A stretch of 64,000 nucleotides of DNA, taken from Verrucomicrobiia bacterium. Its GTDB lineage: Bacteria; Verrucomicrobiota; Verrucomicrobiia; Limisphaerales; JADLHS01. Numbering within the stretch: position 1 is the first letter of the stretch; each line of letters starts with the position of its first letter. Below are positions 26,556-35,408 of the stretch, in pieces. Where the stretch lies: assembly GCA_011525685.1 (NCBI GenBank), contig WYBW01000062.1, forward strand, positions 1 to 64,000, in the 5' to 3' direction. The position numbers and the translations under genes are program-made. The notes beneath the pieces were generated by a model. That model searched no databases. It worked only from the letters and a program-made list of their open reading frames with translations, and was not told the DNA's origin.

Positions 26556-27749
26556 TCAGCCGTATGGATATCGGACCTTTTCAATCGCCAGGCCGCGCAC
26601 TTCGATCTGCGACAGGTCCGCCGTGCCCAGGTCCGCCTGTTCGGCCAGCAACAGATGATTGTCGCAAAAGTGAAACGGCTTGGTGCCGCGGGCGGCGCGG
26701 GGATTGTCATAGCCCATGACCGCCGTGCCCACCGCATCGGTCGCGACGCCGTTCAATCCGACGATCAACACACCCGGGGTGGTGACCTTCAGTTTCGCCA
26801 CCTGACCGCACCACGGCCCTTCCCCGCCGCTCATCGAGGTGATGCCGTCAATGATCGCCAGGTCAATGGGCCGCGCGCCGCAGATGTCCGCAATGATGCG
26901 CGGCACGCGCCAGGTCGGGTCGGTCTGGGTGACGCCGTCCTTGAGACCCGGAAGCTTGATGTGCTCGAAGCCGCGCGGGTTGTGAAGCGGACCACGTCCG
27001 GCCGTGGCCTCCTCGCTGCCGGCCTGGTCGCCATAAAGCGCGTTGGGCGTGATGCCAAACAAGTTCTTCATCGAGAGCGTCACGCCGGCGGTGATGTGGT
27101 TCTTGAGTTTGCAAAGTGAAACCATGACATCGGTTTCCTCATAGGCGCGGTTGAAATCGAACGCGGAAAACATGAAACCGCCGGAGGGCACTTTGAGGCG
27201 GGAGTAGCTGGTGCCCTCACCGAGGTTGCGCGTGTTCTCGAATTCGAGCCGGCCCATGGCTTCCAGCGCGTTTACGTCCCAGTCGGCGAGCGCCAGGGTG
27301 GATCTCAGGCGGGCCTTGCTCTGCGTGGATTCGACCAACCGCACGCGCCGGGCGCCGGCCGCGAACAATTCCGCCGTCAACGCCTGCACGGTCGCTTCGT
27401 GCGTCATGAAGGTTTCGCCCACCGGCCGGCCGAGAAAGGGCGAAAAATCGGTGGCGGTCAGGTTCAGCTTCACCGTCACGGTCTTGTTTTTCACCAACGA
27501 GCCGATGCCGCCCAGCAGGTCAAAGCTTTTTCCGAACGCCGCGCGCACTTCCGGCCCGTAGGTGCGGCACTCCACGATGGCGACTTTGGCGTTTGACCGC
27601 AGTGACGTCGTCAGGGGTTTGGCGGCTGGCGGTTCGGCTTGCGCGGCGAACAGAGCCGGGGTGGCGTGGCGCAACCACAACGGCACGCCGGCGGCCATCG
27701 CCGCGCCACAACGCAGAAACTTTCGCCGGTTCATGGATTCCGGTTTCAT
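26556..27749 (-). CDS. DUF362 protein with Tat-type signal
   Basis: About 397 residues from ATG 27749, which has GAGGTG just upstream. The twin-arginine signal is MNRRKFLRCGAAMAAGVPLW. The DUF362 core contains VTVKLNLTATDFSPFLGRPV, DVMVSLCKLKNHITAG, SMKNLFGITPN and late GLNGVATDAVGTAVMGYDN. Tat export suggests a folded, cofactor-bearing periplasmic protein, although the usual ferredoxin motif of some DUF362 proteins is not seen. It starts 10 bases after the receiver/MBL gene stop, so the two probably form an operon. Confidence 0.85.
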   Translation of the reverse strand: MKPESMNRRKFLRCGAAMAAGVPLWLRHATPALFAAQAEPPAAKPLTTSLRSNAKVAIVECRTYGPEVRAAFGKSFDLLGGIGSLVKNKTVTVKLNLTATDFSPFLGRPVGETFMTHEATVQALTAELFAAGARRVRLVESTQSKARLRSTLALADWDVNALEAMGRLEFENTRNLGEGTSYSRLKVPSGGFMFSAFDFNRAYEETDVMVSLCKLKNHITAGVTLSMKNLFGITPNALYGDQAGSEEATAGRGPLHNPRGFEHIKLPGLKDGVTQTDPTWRVPRIIADICGARPIDLAIIDGITSMSGGEGPWCGQVAKLKVTTPGVLIVGLNGVATDAVGTAVMGYDNPRAARGTKPFHFCDNHLLLAEQADLGTADLSQIEVRGLAIEKVRYPYG

Positions 27750-27759
27750 AAGCACCTCG

Positions 27760-29106
27760 TCAACTATGACTCCGGCGCGTCAGGGTCGCAAGTTCCACGA
27801 CGGCGCCTTCGCGCGCCACGTCCACCTGCAGCGAACCTCGCTCCGCTGCCACGATGTCCCGCGCGCGCGCCACCAACCGATCAAGCCGGTCGTCATCATG
27901 GTCTGGATCATGGTGAAAGAGAAAGAGCTGTCTGGCCCCGGCCTGCAGGGCGACCGCCACGGCGTCATCCACGCACCCGTGTCCCCAGCCCCGGTGGGCA
28001 TCGTATTCGGTCACCTCGTATTGTGTGTCGAGAATCAGCACCTCCACGCCGCGCAGGAATTCCACCACCTTCCGCTCCTCGGCCTGTGCGTAGTCCAGCG
28101 AATTGTGCGGCTTGGTGGGCGCGATGGCCGTGAGGCCGCGATGCCGGCAATGCGGCTCGTTGTCAGGGAAGAACGCGACCGAGCCGTCGTTGGTGAACAG
28201 CCGGTAGCCCACGCAGATGCCCGGATGATTGGCGAAGGCCGCCTGCACCCGCACCGGCCCCACCTCGAAGGACAGATCCTTCAGTTCCACGATTTCAATA
28301 TTGCCGGGCAACTCGCCGAACGGCACCGGGAAATAGGGGCTTTCCATCTGGCCGGACAAGACATGGACCAAACCGGATCGCGCGCCTTCGTAACCCAGGA
28401 TGCGCAACCGGCAACGCGGTTGATAAATCGGCTGGAAAAAGGGCAGGCCTTGGATGTGATCCCAGTGCGTGTGCGAGAGCAGCAAGGTGAGGTGCAACGG
28501 CTGGTCCTGGAACTCCGCCACCAGGTCCTTTCCCAGCGCGCGCAGGCCGGTGCCGGCGTCGAGAATGATGATCTCTCCGCCGGCCCGCAGTTCGACGCAC
28601 GAAGTGTTGCCGCCATAACGCACCGTGCCGGCGCCGGGCGTGGGAATCGAGCCGCGCACCCCCCAGAATTTCAGTCGCGCCGGCGCAGTGGCCGCGCGGG
28701 TCAGGAAACTCGTCTTCGAGCCTGGTTTGGTGTTTTGGCCGCACAACCGCCCCAGCACGGCGAGGAGCTGGTCGGGCGCGACGGGTTTGGTGAGATACTC
28801 ATCCGCTCCGGCCTCGCGGGCGGCGAGGCGGTCGGCTTCATAGTCACGGCCCGAGGTGACCACGATGCGCGTGTGGCGCAGCGTGATGTCTTGCCGAATC
28901 GTCCGGCAAACCTGAAAACCGTTGCCGCGCGGCATGAGCAGGTCGCACAACACGATGTCCGGTCGCTGCTCGCGGACCATCTCCAGCCCCGACTCGCCTT
29001 CCGCCGCCTCCAGCACCTTCCAGCCATTGAGCTGCAACCACTCGCCGAACAATCGGCGGAACTCGGAGTCGTCGTCAATGATCAGGACTTTCTTGGGCGC
29101 GGACAT
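27760..29106 (-). CDS. Response-regulator receiver fused to a metallo-beta-lactamase-fold hydrolase
   Basis: 448 residues. Receiver at residues 1-125: KKVLIIDDDSEF (acidic pocket), phospho-acceptor Asp in IVLCDLLMP, Thr/Ser in VVTSGRD, Lys in YLTKPVAPD. After a short linker comes a metallo-hydrolase starting FWGVRGSIPTPG, with NTSCVEL, the metal motif SHTHWDH and a late His/Asp-rich FHHDPDHDDD. The latter fold resembles class III cyclic-nucleotide phosphodiesterase/PhnP-like enzymes. Phosphorylation presumably switches a hydrolytic output instead of transcription. Substrate unknown; no adjacent kinase. Confidence 0.88.
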   Translation of the reverse strand: MSAPKKVLIIDDDSEFRRLFGEWLQLNGWKVLEAAEGESGLEMVREQRPDIVLCDLLMPRGNGFQVCRTIRQDITLRHTRIVVTSGRDYEADRLAAREAGADEYLTKPVAPDQLLAVLGRLCGQNTKPGSKTSFLTRAATAPARLKFWGVRGSIPTPGAGTVRYGGNTSCVELRAGGEIIILDAGTGLRALGKDLVAEFQDQPLHLTLLLSHTHWDHIQGLPFFQPIYQPRCRLRILGYEGARSGLVHVLSGQMESPYFPVPFGELPGNIEIVELKDLSFEVGPVRVQAAFANHPGICVGYRLFTNDGSVAFFPDNEPHCRHRGLTAIAPTKPHNSLDYAQAEERKVVEFLRGVEVLILDTQYEVTEYDAHRGWGHGCVDDAVAVALQAGARQLFLFHHDPDHDDDRLDRLVARARDIVAAERGSLQVDVAREGAVVELATLTRRSHS

Positions 29107-29390
29107 GTTGGTGGCCAGTTACTGGCCGGAAGTTAGGGCACTTCACGTGCCAAGAACAGGGAAAAACGGAAGATCAGACATCCGGCAGCACATCTCACTT
29201 TCTTGCAGAGTCGATGGGAACGACGTGGTGGAACTCGTCCCGCTGTGACGAGCAGCGCCGCGTTCAACAGCGCAACGGCCCTGGCTGGTGAGCCATTTTC
29301 GTCCGCTGAACGCGGACGCGGTTGTCGCAGCGCGACAACTCCTGCCTGTAACTGAGATGCGCGCGACCTCACGTCAGCGGATTTCGCCGC

Positions 29391-30824
29391 TCAAAAGAGG
29401 GAGAGCCGTTCCAACCGCGAGGGATCAAGCAACGGGCGAAAACCCAGGGGCGCGGCGTTCACCGAATCGAGGCGAAGGCGGCCCTGGAGGATGTGCAAAG
29501 CCACGAAACCTTGAGGATGCCGTGCATACAAATCACTGTGCGCGGCCAAAGACTCCGTCTGCCAGTCGTCCGGCCAGAGACTCAAGCCGCGAAAGTAGTG
29601 ATGGCCATTGCGCTCGACGTGCTCGATGCCCAGCAAAGCCATCAGCGCGAGGTCTTGCAGCAACGCCACCGGACCGAGATTGCACAAATCTTCTCCGGTC
29701 AATACGCCGGGCGGACCGCCGCGGCGGCGCTTTTCCAACAGGCACGCATGCGCAAGGCCCTTGACGATGCCTTTGCAGTTTTTATGACTCGTTCCGGCAT
29801 AGCCGAGCGAAAGCGCGCGGGGCAGATCACCGAGTTCGCCGTCGGACTCGTCAATGATCAACGGCGGACGATCCGGCCAGGACAGCAAGGCGGTTCCGGC
29901 CTCATCGTTCAAGGCGTGGTCGCGATGCACCGGCTGTTCGACCACGATGATCCGTTGCCACAAGCCACGCAGAGTTGCGTCGGCCAACGCCTGCTGCCAG
30001 AACTCGCGAAACGCGGCGAAGCTCTTGAAATTCTCGTTGCCATCGAGCGTGACCAAAAAGTTTCCGCCGGTCTCGCGCTCCAGGAGTCCGCTCAAGGCGC
30101 GCAGCCGGGCCAGGTCGCGCTCCGCGTCGGCGAACAGTTTGACCTTGAAGTAACGCAGGTTGTAGGCGCGGATGGAGCTTTCCAAATCCTGTGGCAGACC
30201 GTCGTCCACCCGCTCGTCGGCGGGAATCTCCGCGGGCGACAGGGCATCACCAAGGCCGATCGTGTGACGCACGAAGCAGGAATCCAGCGGAGCGGCGGGC
30301 AGCAGGTCGCCCGGCTGCGCGTCGCCGAGTTCCGGGCAAACCTCGCCCAACCGCAGTCCCAGCCGGTTCGAGGCCACCATCCGATGCAGCGGCTGGCCGG
30401 CGGTCCGGCACAGGCCATCCAGCACCGCGCGCTCGACCAGGGCCACCCCGAGATTGGCCAGCAACGGCGCGAGCTTGCGCGATTTCGCCCAGCCGGTTTG
30501 CTGGCGATACAACTCGCGCCAGAAGTCGAAGAATGAAATGGGCGTTTGCGCAATTTGCTCCGCAAGCCGGGCGGCGTGCCCGATGACTTCGAGCATCTCG
30601 GGCAGGTCCTGTTCAAATGTGGTTGTCGGATTCTTGGTGAACCATTTGGGCGGCAAGCCTTCGCTCGTGAGGCCGAAGGATGATTGGTTGCCGATCATGA
30701 CGCGGGTGCGGACGAACAGGTGCGGCACCTCTGTCATGCTCGCCATGCCGTAACGAAACGGAAACCGCGTCCGCGTGGGCCGCACGAAGAACTCGAAGGG
30801 AGAGAGGGTGAATGGATCGGTCAT
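29391..30824 (-). CDS. Enolase-superfamily (mandelate racemase/muconate lactonizing-like) enzyme
   Basis: 477 residues from ATG 30824. The frame is open to 31049, but that extension encodes a family-C repeat (FSLTPALSRSERG and its mirror). Seen: N-terminal capping domain, YFKVKLFADAERDLARL (Lys motif), LDGNENFKSF (Asp/Glu metal ligand), VVEQPVHRDHAL (Glu), and IDESDGELGDLPRALSLGY (third ligand), then a His/Lys-containing SHKNCKGI. This supports abstraction of a proton alpha to a carboxylate with Mg2+. The exact substrate cannot be named. It follows the MetE-like gene on the same strand with a repeat between. Confidence 0.82.
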   Translation of the reverse strand: MTDPFTLSPFEFFVRPTRTRFPFRYGMASMTEVPHLFVRTRVMIGNQSSFGLTSEGLPPKWFTKNPTTTFEQDLPEMLEVIGHAARLAEQIAQTPISFFDFWRELYRQQTGWAKSRKLAPLLANLGVALVERAVLDGLCRTAGQPLHRMVASNRLGLRLGEVCPELGDAQPGDLLPAAPLDSCFVRHTIGLGDALSPAEIPADERVDDGLPQDLESSIRAYNLRYFKVKLFADAERDLARLRALSGLLERETGGNFLVTLDGNENFKSFAAFREFWQQALADATLRGLWQRIIVVEQPVHRDHALNDEAGTALLSWPDRPPLIIDESDGELGDLPRALSLGYAGTSHKNCKGIVKGLAHACLLEKRRRGGPPGVLTGEDLCNLGPVALLQDLALMALLGIEHVERNGHHYFRGLSLWPDDWQTESLAAHSDLYARHPQGFVALHILQGRLRLDSVNAAPLGFRPLLDPSRLERLSLF

Positions 30825-30842
30825 CGTTGTGTGGATTGAACC

Positions 30843-30996
30843 CTCCCTCACCCCGGCCCTCTCCCGCTGGGAGAGGGAGAATCGCCGCCAGTCTCGCGGA
30901 GGGTCGTGAGACTGGTCTGGCATCGCTGTCTCGGGATAAATTTCACCGATCAATAGCAATCCCCTCTCCGAGCGGGAGAGGGCCGGGGTGAGGGAG
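30843..30996. repeat. Family-C MITE-like element with 26-base perfect inverted ends
   Basis: Positions 30843-30868 and 30971-30996 are exact reverse complements (26 bases; core CACCCCGGCCCTCTCCC). Each end also folds on itself (CCCTCTCCCGCTGGGAGAGGG on the left, cut here by hand only as a palindrome). The element is 154 bases and encodes nothing. A partial copy is at 24321-24354. It lies between the enolase-superfamily and MetE-like genes. Confidence 0.85.
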
Positions 30997-31045
30997 AATG
31001 GGAGCACGAATACATTTGCTGGAAAGTCATCTGACAGTTGCCAAA

Positions 31046-32062
31046 TCACTCCCGCCCCAAATACAAATCGCGCCCCTTCACGAGCGCGGCGATTTTGCGG
31101 TCCGCCACGCTGCGCTTCAACATCCAGAAACCGCAGTCGGGATTCACATAGCGCACGCGGTTCGGCCCAAGAATCCTCTCCGCACGCTCAATGGCTCGCG
31201 CGATTTCCTCCGGCGTTTCAATGTGGTTCACCTTGATGTCCACCACGCCAAGCCCGATGCCGAGGCGCGCCTCCACGTCCTTAAGCGCCTCCAGATCGGA
31301 TGGCGGACGATGCGCCAGTTCGAGGACCAGATGATTCGCGTGCAGGCTGTTCAAGAACGAAACCAGCGCTGCCCACGTGCCCCTCTGGATCGTCTGGCCG
31401 CCATAATTGCCAAAACAAAAATGCACCGCTTTCTCCACGCGCACGGCGTCGAGCACGCGATTGATGGCTTCGGCAGCCAGCGGGGCGTCGGCGGGATTCC
31501 CCGGAACGTTCGCCTCGTCCACCTGCACGCAGGCGCAATTCAAGTCACCGACTTGCGCGGCCAGCGCATCCGCGATGGCCAGGGTGAGTTGTTGGAAATC
31601 GCGGTAATGCTCATCGAGCAACGTCCGCGCGAGCATGTAGGGACTGGTGAGCGTGAACTTGAACGGCCCGCCCGCCACACTGGCGGCGCGGGCGCAGTCC
31701 TCGGGCAGGTTCAACACGCCTTCCGAAATCGCGCCGGTGACGACCGCCGCGGGTTTCAGCCGGAAACGCATTTCGCTCTTCGCGCGAAACGCCGCCGTGT
31801 CCCGCCGTCCGACCTCGCTCCGGATGCCTCCGAGTTTGTGGACGAAATACTCGATCATCCCGTTCGTGTCGGGATGATTCACATCGAAACGATACAGCTC
31901 GCCATCGGTGGGCAGGTCAATGCCGGCCTCGCGTTGAAGGTTGAACACCACGCGCGTGGCATCGAGCAACGCCTGCTCGCTGGGCAGCGCCGCCAGCCAG
32001 TCGGGAACGGGATACGAACCGACAGTGGTCGTGAGGATGCGGGGCGACTGGCTCGCGGTCAT
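31046..32062 (-). CDS. Cobalamin-independent methionine synthase (MetE C-terminal)-like protein
   Basis: 338 residues, resembling only the catalytic C-terminal barrel of MetE, as in short archaeal-type or MetE-like proteins. ATG 32062 is chosen because the match starts there (ILTTTVGSYPVPDWL). Zinc-site candidates are visible: His and Cys in VHFCFGNYG, Glu in LVLELAHRP, Cys in VNPDCGFWML. VDEANVPGNP sits at the usual Asp/Glu position. It may transfer methyl groups to homocysteine or a related thiol; the methyl donor is uncertain since the N-terminal folate domain is missing. Confidence 0.82.
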   Translation of the reverse strand: MTASQSPRILTTTVGSYPVPDWLAALPSEQALLDATRVVFNLQREAGIDLPTDGELYRFDVNHPDTNGMIEYFVHKLGGIRSEVGRRDTAAFRAKSEMRFRLKPAAVVTGAISEGVLNLPEDCARAASVAGGPFKFTLTSPYMLARTLLDEHYRDFQQLTLAIADALAAQVGDLNCACVQVDEANVPGNPADAPLAAEAINRVLDAVRVEKAVHFCFGNYGGQTIQRGTWAALVSFLNSLHANHLVLELAHRPPSDLEALKDVEARLGIGLGVVDIKVNHIETPEEIARAIERAERILGPNRVRYVNPDCGFWMLKRSVADRKIAALVKGRDLYLGRE

Positions 32063-32105
32063 GGGGGGAGCATAGCAGCGGCAATGTCGCCGACAAGAAA
32101 GACAA

Positions 32106-32400
32106 ATGACCACTGGCATAGGCACGATGGTCTTCATCTGCGAAGGGCTGTCCACCGTCGGCTCGATCAGGAGTTGCCGCGAGTGCCTGCGCACAGCCAC
32201 CAAACAATCAGGCCGTGTTCGTGCTGAAAGACAAGCCGCTCAACGTGTGGGATCTCAAGCGCGACGTGATGTACAAGAACGACCAGATGTACAACTTCAT
32301 GCAGGCGCTCAATGTCGCGGACAACACCGAGGGCCTGCGTTACGAGGAGGTCATCCTCACCACCGACGCGGACATGGACGGAATGCACATCCGGAATTGC
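32106..32400 (+). pseudogene. Relic of a type II topoisomerase subunit B gene (gyrB/parE)
   Basis: The first part (frame of 32106) reads TMVFICEGLSTVGSIRSCRE, matching the TOPRIM glutamate motif but with the usual Asp of EGDS changed. Near 32195-32207 the frame shifts, and the match goes on as VFVLKDKPLNVWDLKRDVMY, then KNDQMYNFMQALNVAD, and ILTTDADMDGMHIRN, the DxD metal motif. The match stops abruptly at about 32398, 23 bases from the end of the ornithine decarboxylase gene. With no start, a frameshift and both ends missing, this is a fragment left by rearrangement. Confidence 0.8.
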
Positions 32401-32420
32401 ACGAGCAAGAACACAGCGAA

Positions 32421-33554
32421 TTACTCATTCACGTGAATCACCTTCGCGGGCGGAAAGCCGTTGAACCACGTGGCCGAGGCGTTGCTGTAAGCGCCAATGT
32501 TTTCGGCATAAACCAGGTCTTCGATTTCCAGTTCCGGCAACAACTCGGATTGCGAGATGCAATCCAACCCGTCACAGGTCTGGCCAAATACCGCTGCGAC
32601 CTCTGGTCGGCCCTTGCGGAAGGACTTCAGGTGGTATTGGCAGTGGTCGAAGATGATGCCGCTGAACGTGTGATAGACGCTGTCATCAATGTAGTAGCAC
32701 GGTTTGCCCTCGCGCACGGCTTTGCCAATGACCCGCGCCACGGAGGTTGCGGCGGTGGCCACGAGAAATCGCCCCGGCTCGGCCAGAATCTGGATGTCCG
32801 GCGCGAACAAGCGGTCAATCTCGGCGTTGATGACGCGGGCCAGTTCGCGGAAGGGTTTGACGTGTTTGTTGTACGGTGCGGGAAAGCCGCCGCCGATGTC
32901 GAGGATCTTGATTTCATGTCCGCGCTCGCGGCTCTCCTTCATCACCGCCGCGGCAGCGTTGAGCGCCTGGACGAAGTTCTGGAAGTTCGTGCATTGGCTG
33001 CCGACGTGGAAGCTCAACCCCTCGACCACGAGGCCCAGCCGGAACGCTTCCAGAATCAAATCCACCGCTTCGCCGGTCTGGCAGCCGAACTTGTTGGACA
33101 GCTCGCACTGCGAACCGGTGTTCGCCACGCCCAGCCGCAGCACCACTCCCGCGTGCGGAGCGTATTGTTTGATCTTCTTCAACTCGGCCAGGTTGTCGTA
33201 AGTGACGAGCGGTTTGTATTGGTCAAGGGCGAGTAATGTTTCCTTGGGCTTGGTCGGGTTGGCATAGATGATTTTGTCCCAGATGAAATCCTGCTGCGCC
33301 TTGGCGGGAAGGTCCTTGATGTTCTCATAAACCATCATGAACTCCGGCATCGAGGCCACATCGAAACTCGCCCCGGCCTCGTAAAGCGTGCGGATGATGG
33401 CCGGCTCGGCGTTGGCCTTGGCGGCGTAATAACACTGGACCTTGGGCAGGTGACGGCGGAACTCGGCGTAGTTTTTCCGGATGACATCGTGGTCAATGAT
33501 CACGAGCGGCGTGCCGTGCCGCTTCGCCAGCGACTGAAGTTGTTTCTGCGTCAT
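32421..33554 (-). CDS. Ornithine/lysine decarboxylase, fold-type III PLP enzyme
   Basis: 377 residues from ATG 33554 (the upstream extension is Arg-rich and unrelated). PLP lysine is in QCYYAAKANAEPAI. FDVAS, FHVGSQ, the phosphate-binding DIGGGFPAPY and AEPGRFLVATAA follow. Active-site Cys is in FGQTCDGLDCIS, and the C terminus gives NASATWFNGFPP. This pattern fits the eukaryotic-type ornithine decarboxylase subgroup also found in bacteria, making putrescine from ornithine. An agmatine deiminase at 58631 is the other polyamine gene here. Specificity for ornithine, lysine or diaminopimelate is not certain. Confidence 0.85.
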   Translation of the reverse strand: MTQKQLQSLAKRHGTPLVIIDHDVIRKNYAEFRRHLPKVQCYYAAKANAEPAIIRTLYEAGASFDVASMPEFMMVYENIKDLPAKAQQDFIWDKIIYANPTKPKETLLALDQYKPLVTYDNLAELKKIKQYAPHAGVVLRLGVANTGSQCELSNKFGCQTGEAVDLILEAFRLGLVVEGLSFHVGSQCTNFQNFVQALNAAAAVMKESRERGHEIKILDIGGGFPAPYNKHVKPFRELARVINAEIDRLFAPDIQILAEPGRFLVATAATSVARVIGKAVREGKPCYYIDDSVYHTFSGIIFDHCQYHLKSFRKGRPEVAAVFGQTCDGLDCISQSELLPELEIEDLVYAENIGAYSNASATWFNGFPPAKVIHVNE

Positions 33555-33774
33555 GTGCGCGCGGATTCTTGACCGGCCCCCTTGCCGCGTCAATCCAAGC
33601 GAGCCATTCTCCAACGGGAATGGGCCTTAACCCCGCATGCAGCCTCGGGAGGTGGGACCGGTCGGGAATCTCGCGTGCCTGAGAGGCCGCCTGACATGGC
33701 AGTGTAATAATCGCGGCAAGCGCGCTCGCAGCATTGATTGCCTTCGGCCTGCGTGGGAGATTACCTTCCGTTCG

Positions 33775-35250
33775 ATGAGAGGCATGGTCGTCATCGTCGC
33801 GATGGTGTTGTTGCGGTTCGCGAGCGCGCTGGGCGTCGCGACGCCCGGCGAGGCGCCGCCTTTGCCGGTTGCCGGCACGCGCGTCGTCCACGTGTCCACC
33901 GAGCCGCAATTGCAGTCGGCCATGGGCAGCCTGCAGCACGGCGATACGATTCTGCTCGCGAATGGCACTTACCATTTGACGAGCAGCCTTTACGTCAACG
34001 GCCGACACAATGTGACCATCCGCGGCGCGGCCGGCAGCACCAACGTCGTGCTCGCCGGACGCGGCATGGACAATCCTAATCACGGCGGCGTCCCGTTTGG
34101 CATCTGGTCCAACAGCACCAACACCACGATCGCGCACCTGACTCTTCGGGACACCTGGGACAACACGATCATCTTCAACGCAGGCGCGCAGTCGCCGCGG
34201 GTTTACTGCGTGCGCCTGATCAACGCGGGCTCGCAGTTCATCAAGGCCAATCCCACGGACGTCAACGCCGGTCTGGGCGTGAACGATGGCGTGGTGGAGT
34301 ATTGCTGGTTCGAGTACACCGGCAGTCCGCCCGGTGACCACGGCGCGGGAGTGGGTTATTTCAACGGCATCAGCGCGCATGCGGCGAGGAACTGGATCGT
34401 GCGTGGCAACCTCTTCAAGAACCTGCACAACCCGGACGGCACCGCCTACGACTGGAACGCGGCCGTCCTGTTCTGGCGCCATTCGAGCAACACCGTCACC
34501 GAGCGGAACATGTTCATCAACGTGGACCGCGCGGTGGCCTACGGGTTGGAACATTTGCCACCTTATCGCGACCACGCCGGCGGCGTGATCCGAAACAACT
34601 TTGTTTACCTCGCGCCCGGCCTGATGAGCGCCAGTCGCAAAGCCGGTTCGGACGGTTCGATCATCGCCTGGAATTCGCCGGGCACGCAGGTGGACCACAA
34701 CACGCTGCTGCTCAACGGCAACGTGTTTTACGCCGTGCAGTTCCGCTTTGCCACGACGACCAATGGCGCGGCCCGGAACAACCTTGCCGACGCGCCCATT
34801 CACCTGCGCGACAGCGCGAACGCAACTCTGAGCGGGAACCTGTTGTCCGCGACGCCGGGCATGTTTATGAATCCCGCCGCCGGCGACCTGCACCTGCGCG
34901 TCTCTGCCACCAACGCCATTGACAAAGCGCCCACGCTCCTCACGGTGACCAACGATTTCGATGGTGAACGCCGTCCGCGCGGGGCGGCAGCGGACATCGG
35001 CGCCGATGAATTCAGCACCAACGCGCCGCCGCGCATTTCCAGCCTCGTGATTGCTGCGGATGACTGCGTCGTGGCGTTCACCACCTTGCCGGGGCTGAGT
35101 TATGACCTGCTGCGGGCGGACGATCTCAACGGCGAGCCGTGGATTGCGGTAGCATCCAACATTCCCGGTTCCGGCGGGGTCGTGCAAACGACTGACACGA
35201 ACGCCACAAGCCGGTCACGCCGATTTTACCGGATCGGAGTGTCGCCGTGA
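33775..35250 (+). CDS. Secreted right-handed beta-helix protein
   Basis: 491 residues from ATG 33775, giving the signal peptide MRGMVVIVAMVLLRFASALG. A pectate-lyase/parallel-beta-helix domain fills about residues 40-400, with many Asn/Thr turns (NSTNTTIAHLTLRDTWDNTI, RNWIVRGNLFKNLH, SNTVTERNMFINVDRA). ADIGADEF marks the end of the helix in many such proteins. A C-terminal domain of about 70 residues ends in RRFYRIGVSP, shared with two other secreted proteins at 39465 and 40333. Probably a polysaccharide-active or binding protein; catalytic residues were not identified. Confidence 0.85.
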   Translation: MRGMVVIVAMVLLRFASALGVATPGEAPPLPVAGTRVVHVSTEPQLQSAMGSLQHGDTILLANGTYHLTSSLYVNGRHNVTIRGAAGSTNVVLAGRGMDNPNHGGVPFGIWSNSTNTTIAHLTLRDTWDNTIIFNAGAQSPRVYCVRLINAGSQFIKANPTDVNAGLGVNDGVVEYCWFEYTGSPPGDHGAGVGYFNGISAHAARNWIVRGNLFKNLHNPDGTAYDWNAAVLFWRHSSNTVTERNMFINVDRAVAYGLEHLPPYRDHAGGVIRNNFVYLAPGLMSASRKAGSDGSIIAWNSPGTQVDHNTLLLNGNVFYAVQFRFATTTNGAARNNLADAPIHLRDSANATLSGNLLSATPGMFMNPAAGDLHLRVSATNAIDKAPTLLTVTNDFDGERRPRGAAADIGADEFSTNAPPRISSLVIAADDCVVAFTTLPGLSYDLLRADDLNGEPWIAVASNIPGSGGVVQTTDTNATSRSRRFYRIGVSP

Positions 35251-35271
35251 GTTCGCAGCCGTTGGCGCGGC

Positions 35272-35406
35272 GTAGGACAGGCGTCGCGCCTGTCTCCATC
35301 TAAAGACCCTTTCAAATCACCTACTGGGTCAATAATCAAGGCGGCTCAATTGAGAATAAGCGAACTACCGCCTTGATCTTTGAGACAGGCGCGACGCCTG
35401 TCCTAC
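35272..35406. repeat. Family-B MITE-like element with 25-base perfect inverted ends
   Basis: The 25 bases at 35272-35296 (beginning GTAGGACAGGCGTCGCGCCT) are the exact complement of 35382-35406. A second inverted pair lies inside: TCAAGGCGG near 35337 and CCGCCTTGA near 35370. Non-coding, 135 bases, between the beta-helix gene and asnS. It ends 2 bases before the asnS stop codon. Confidence 0.85.
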
Positions 35407-35408
35407 GT

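Noticed and set aside
29320-29350. Regulatory hairpin GTTGTCGC/GCGACAAC
   Set aside because: An isolated perfect stem with no T-run and no clear position relative to a start codon; could be chance in GC-rich sequence.
30825-31049. 75-residue extension of the enolase-superfamily protein
   Set aside because: It is translation of the family-C repeat (FSLTPALSR and its mirror image), not part of the enzyme.
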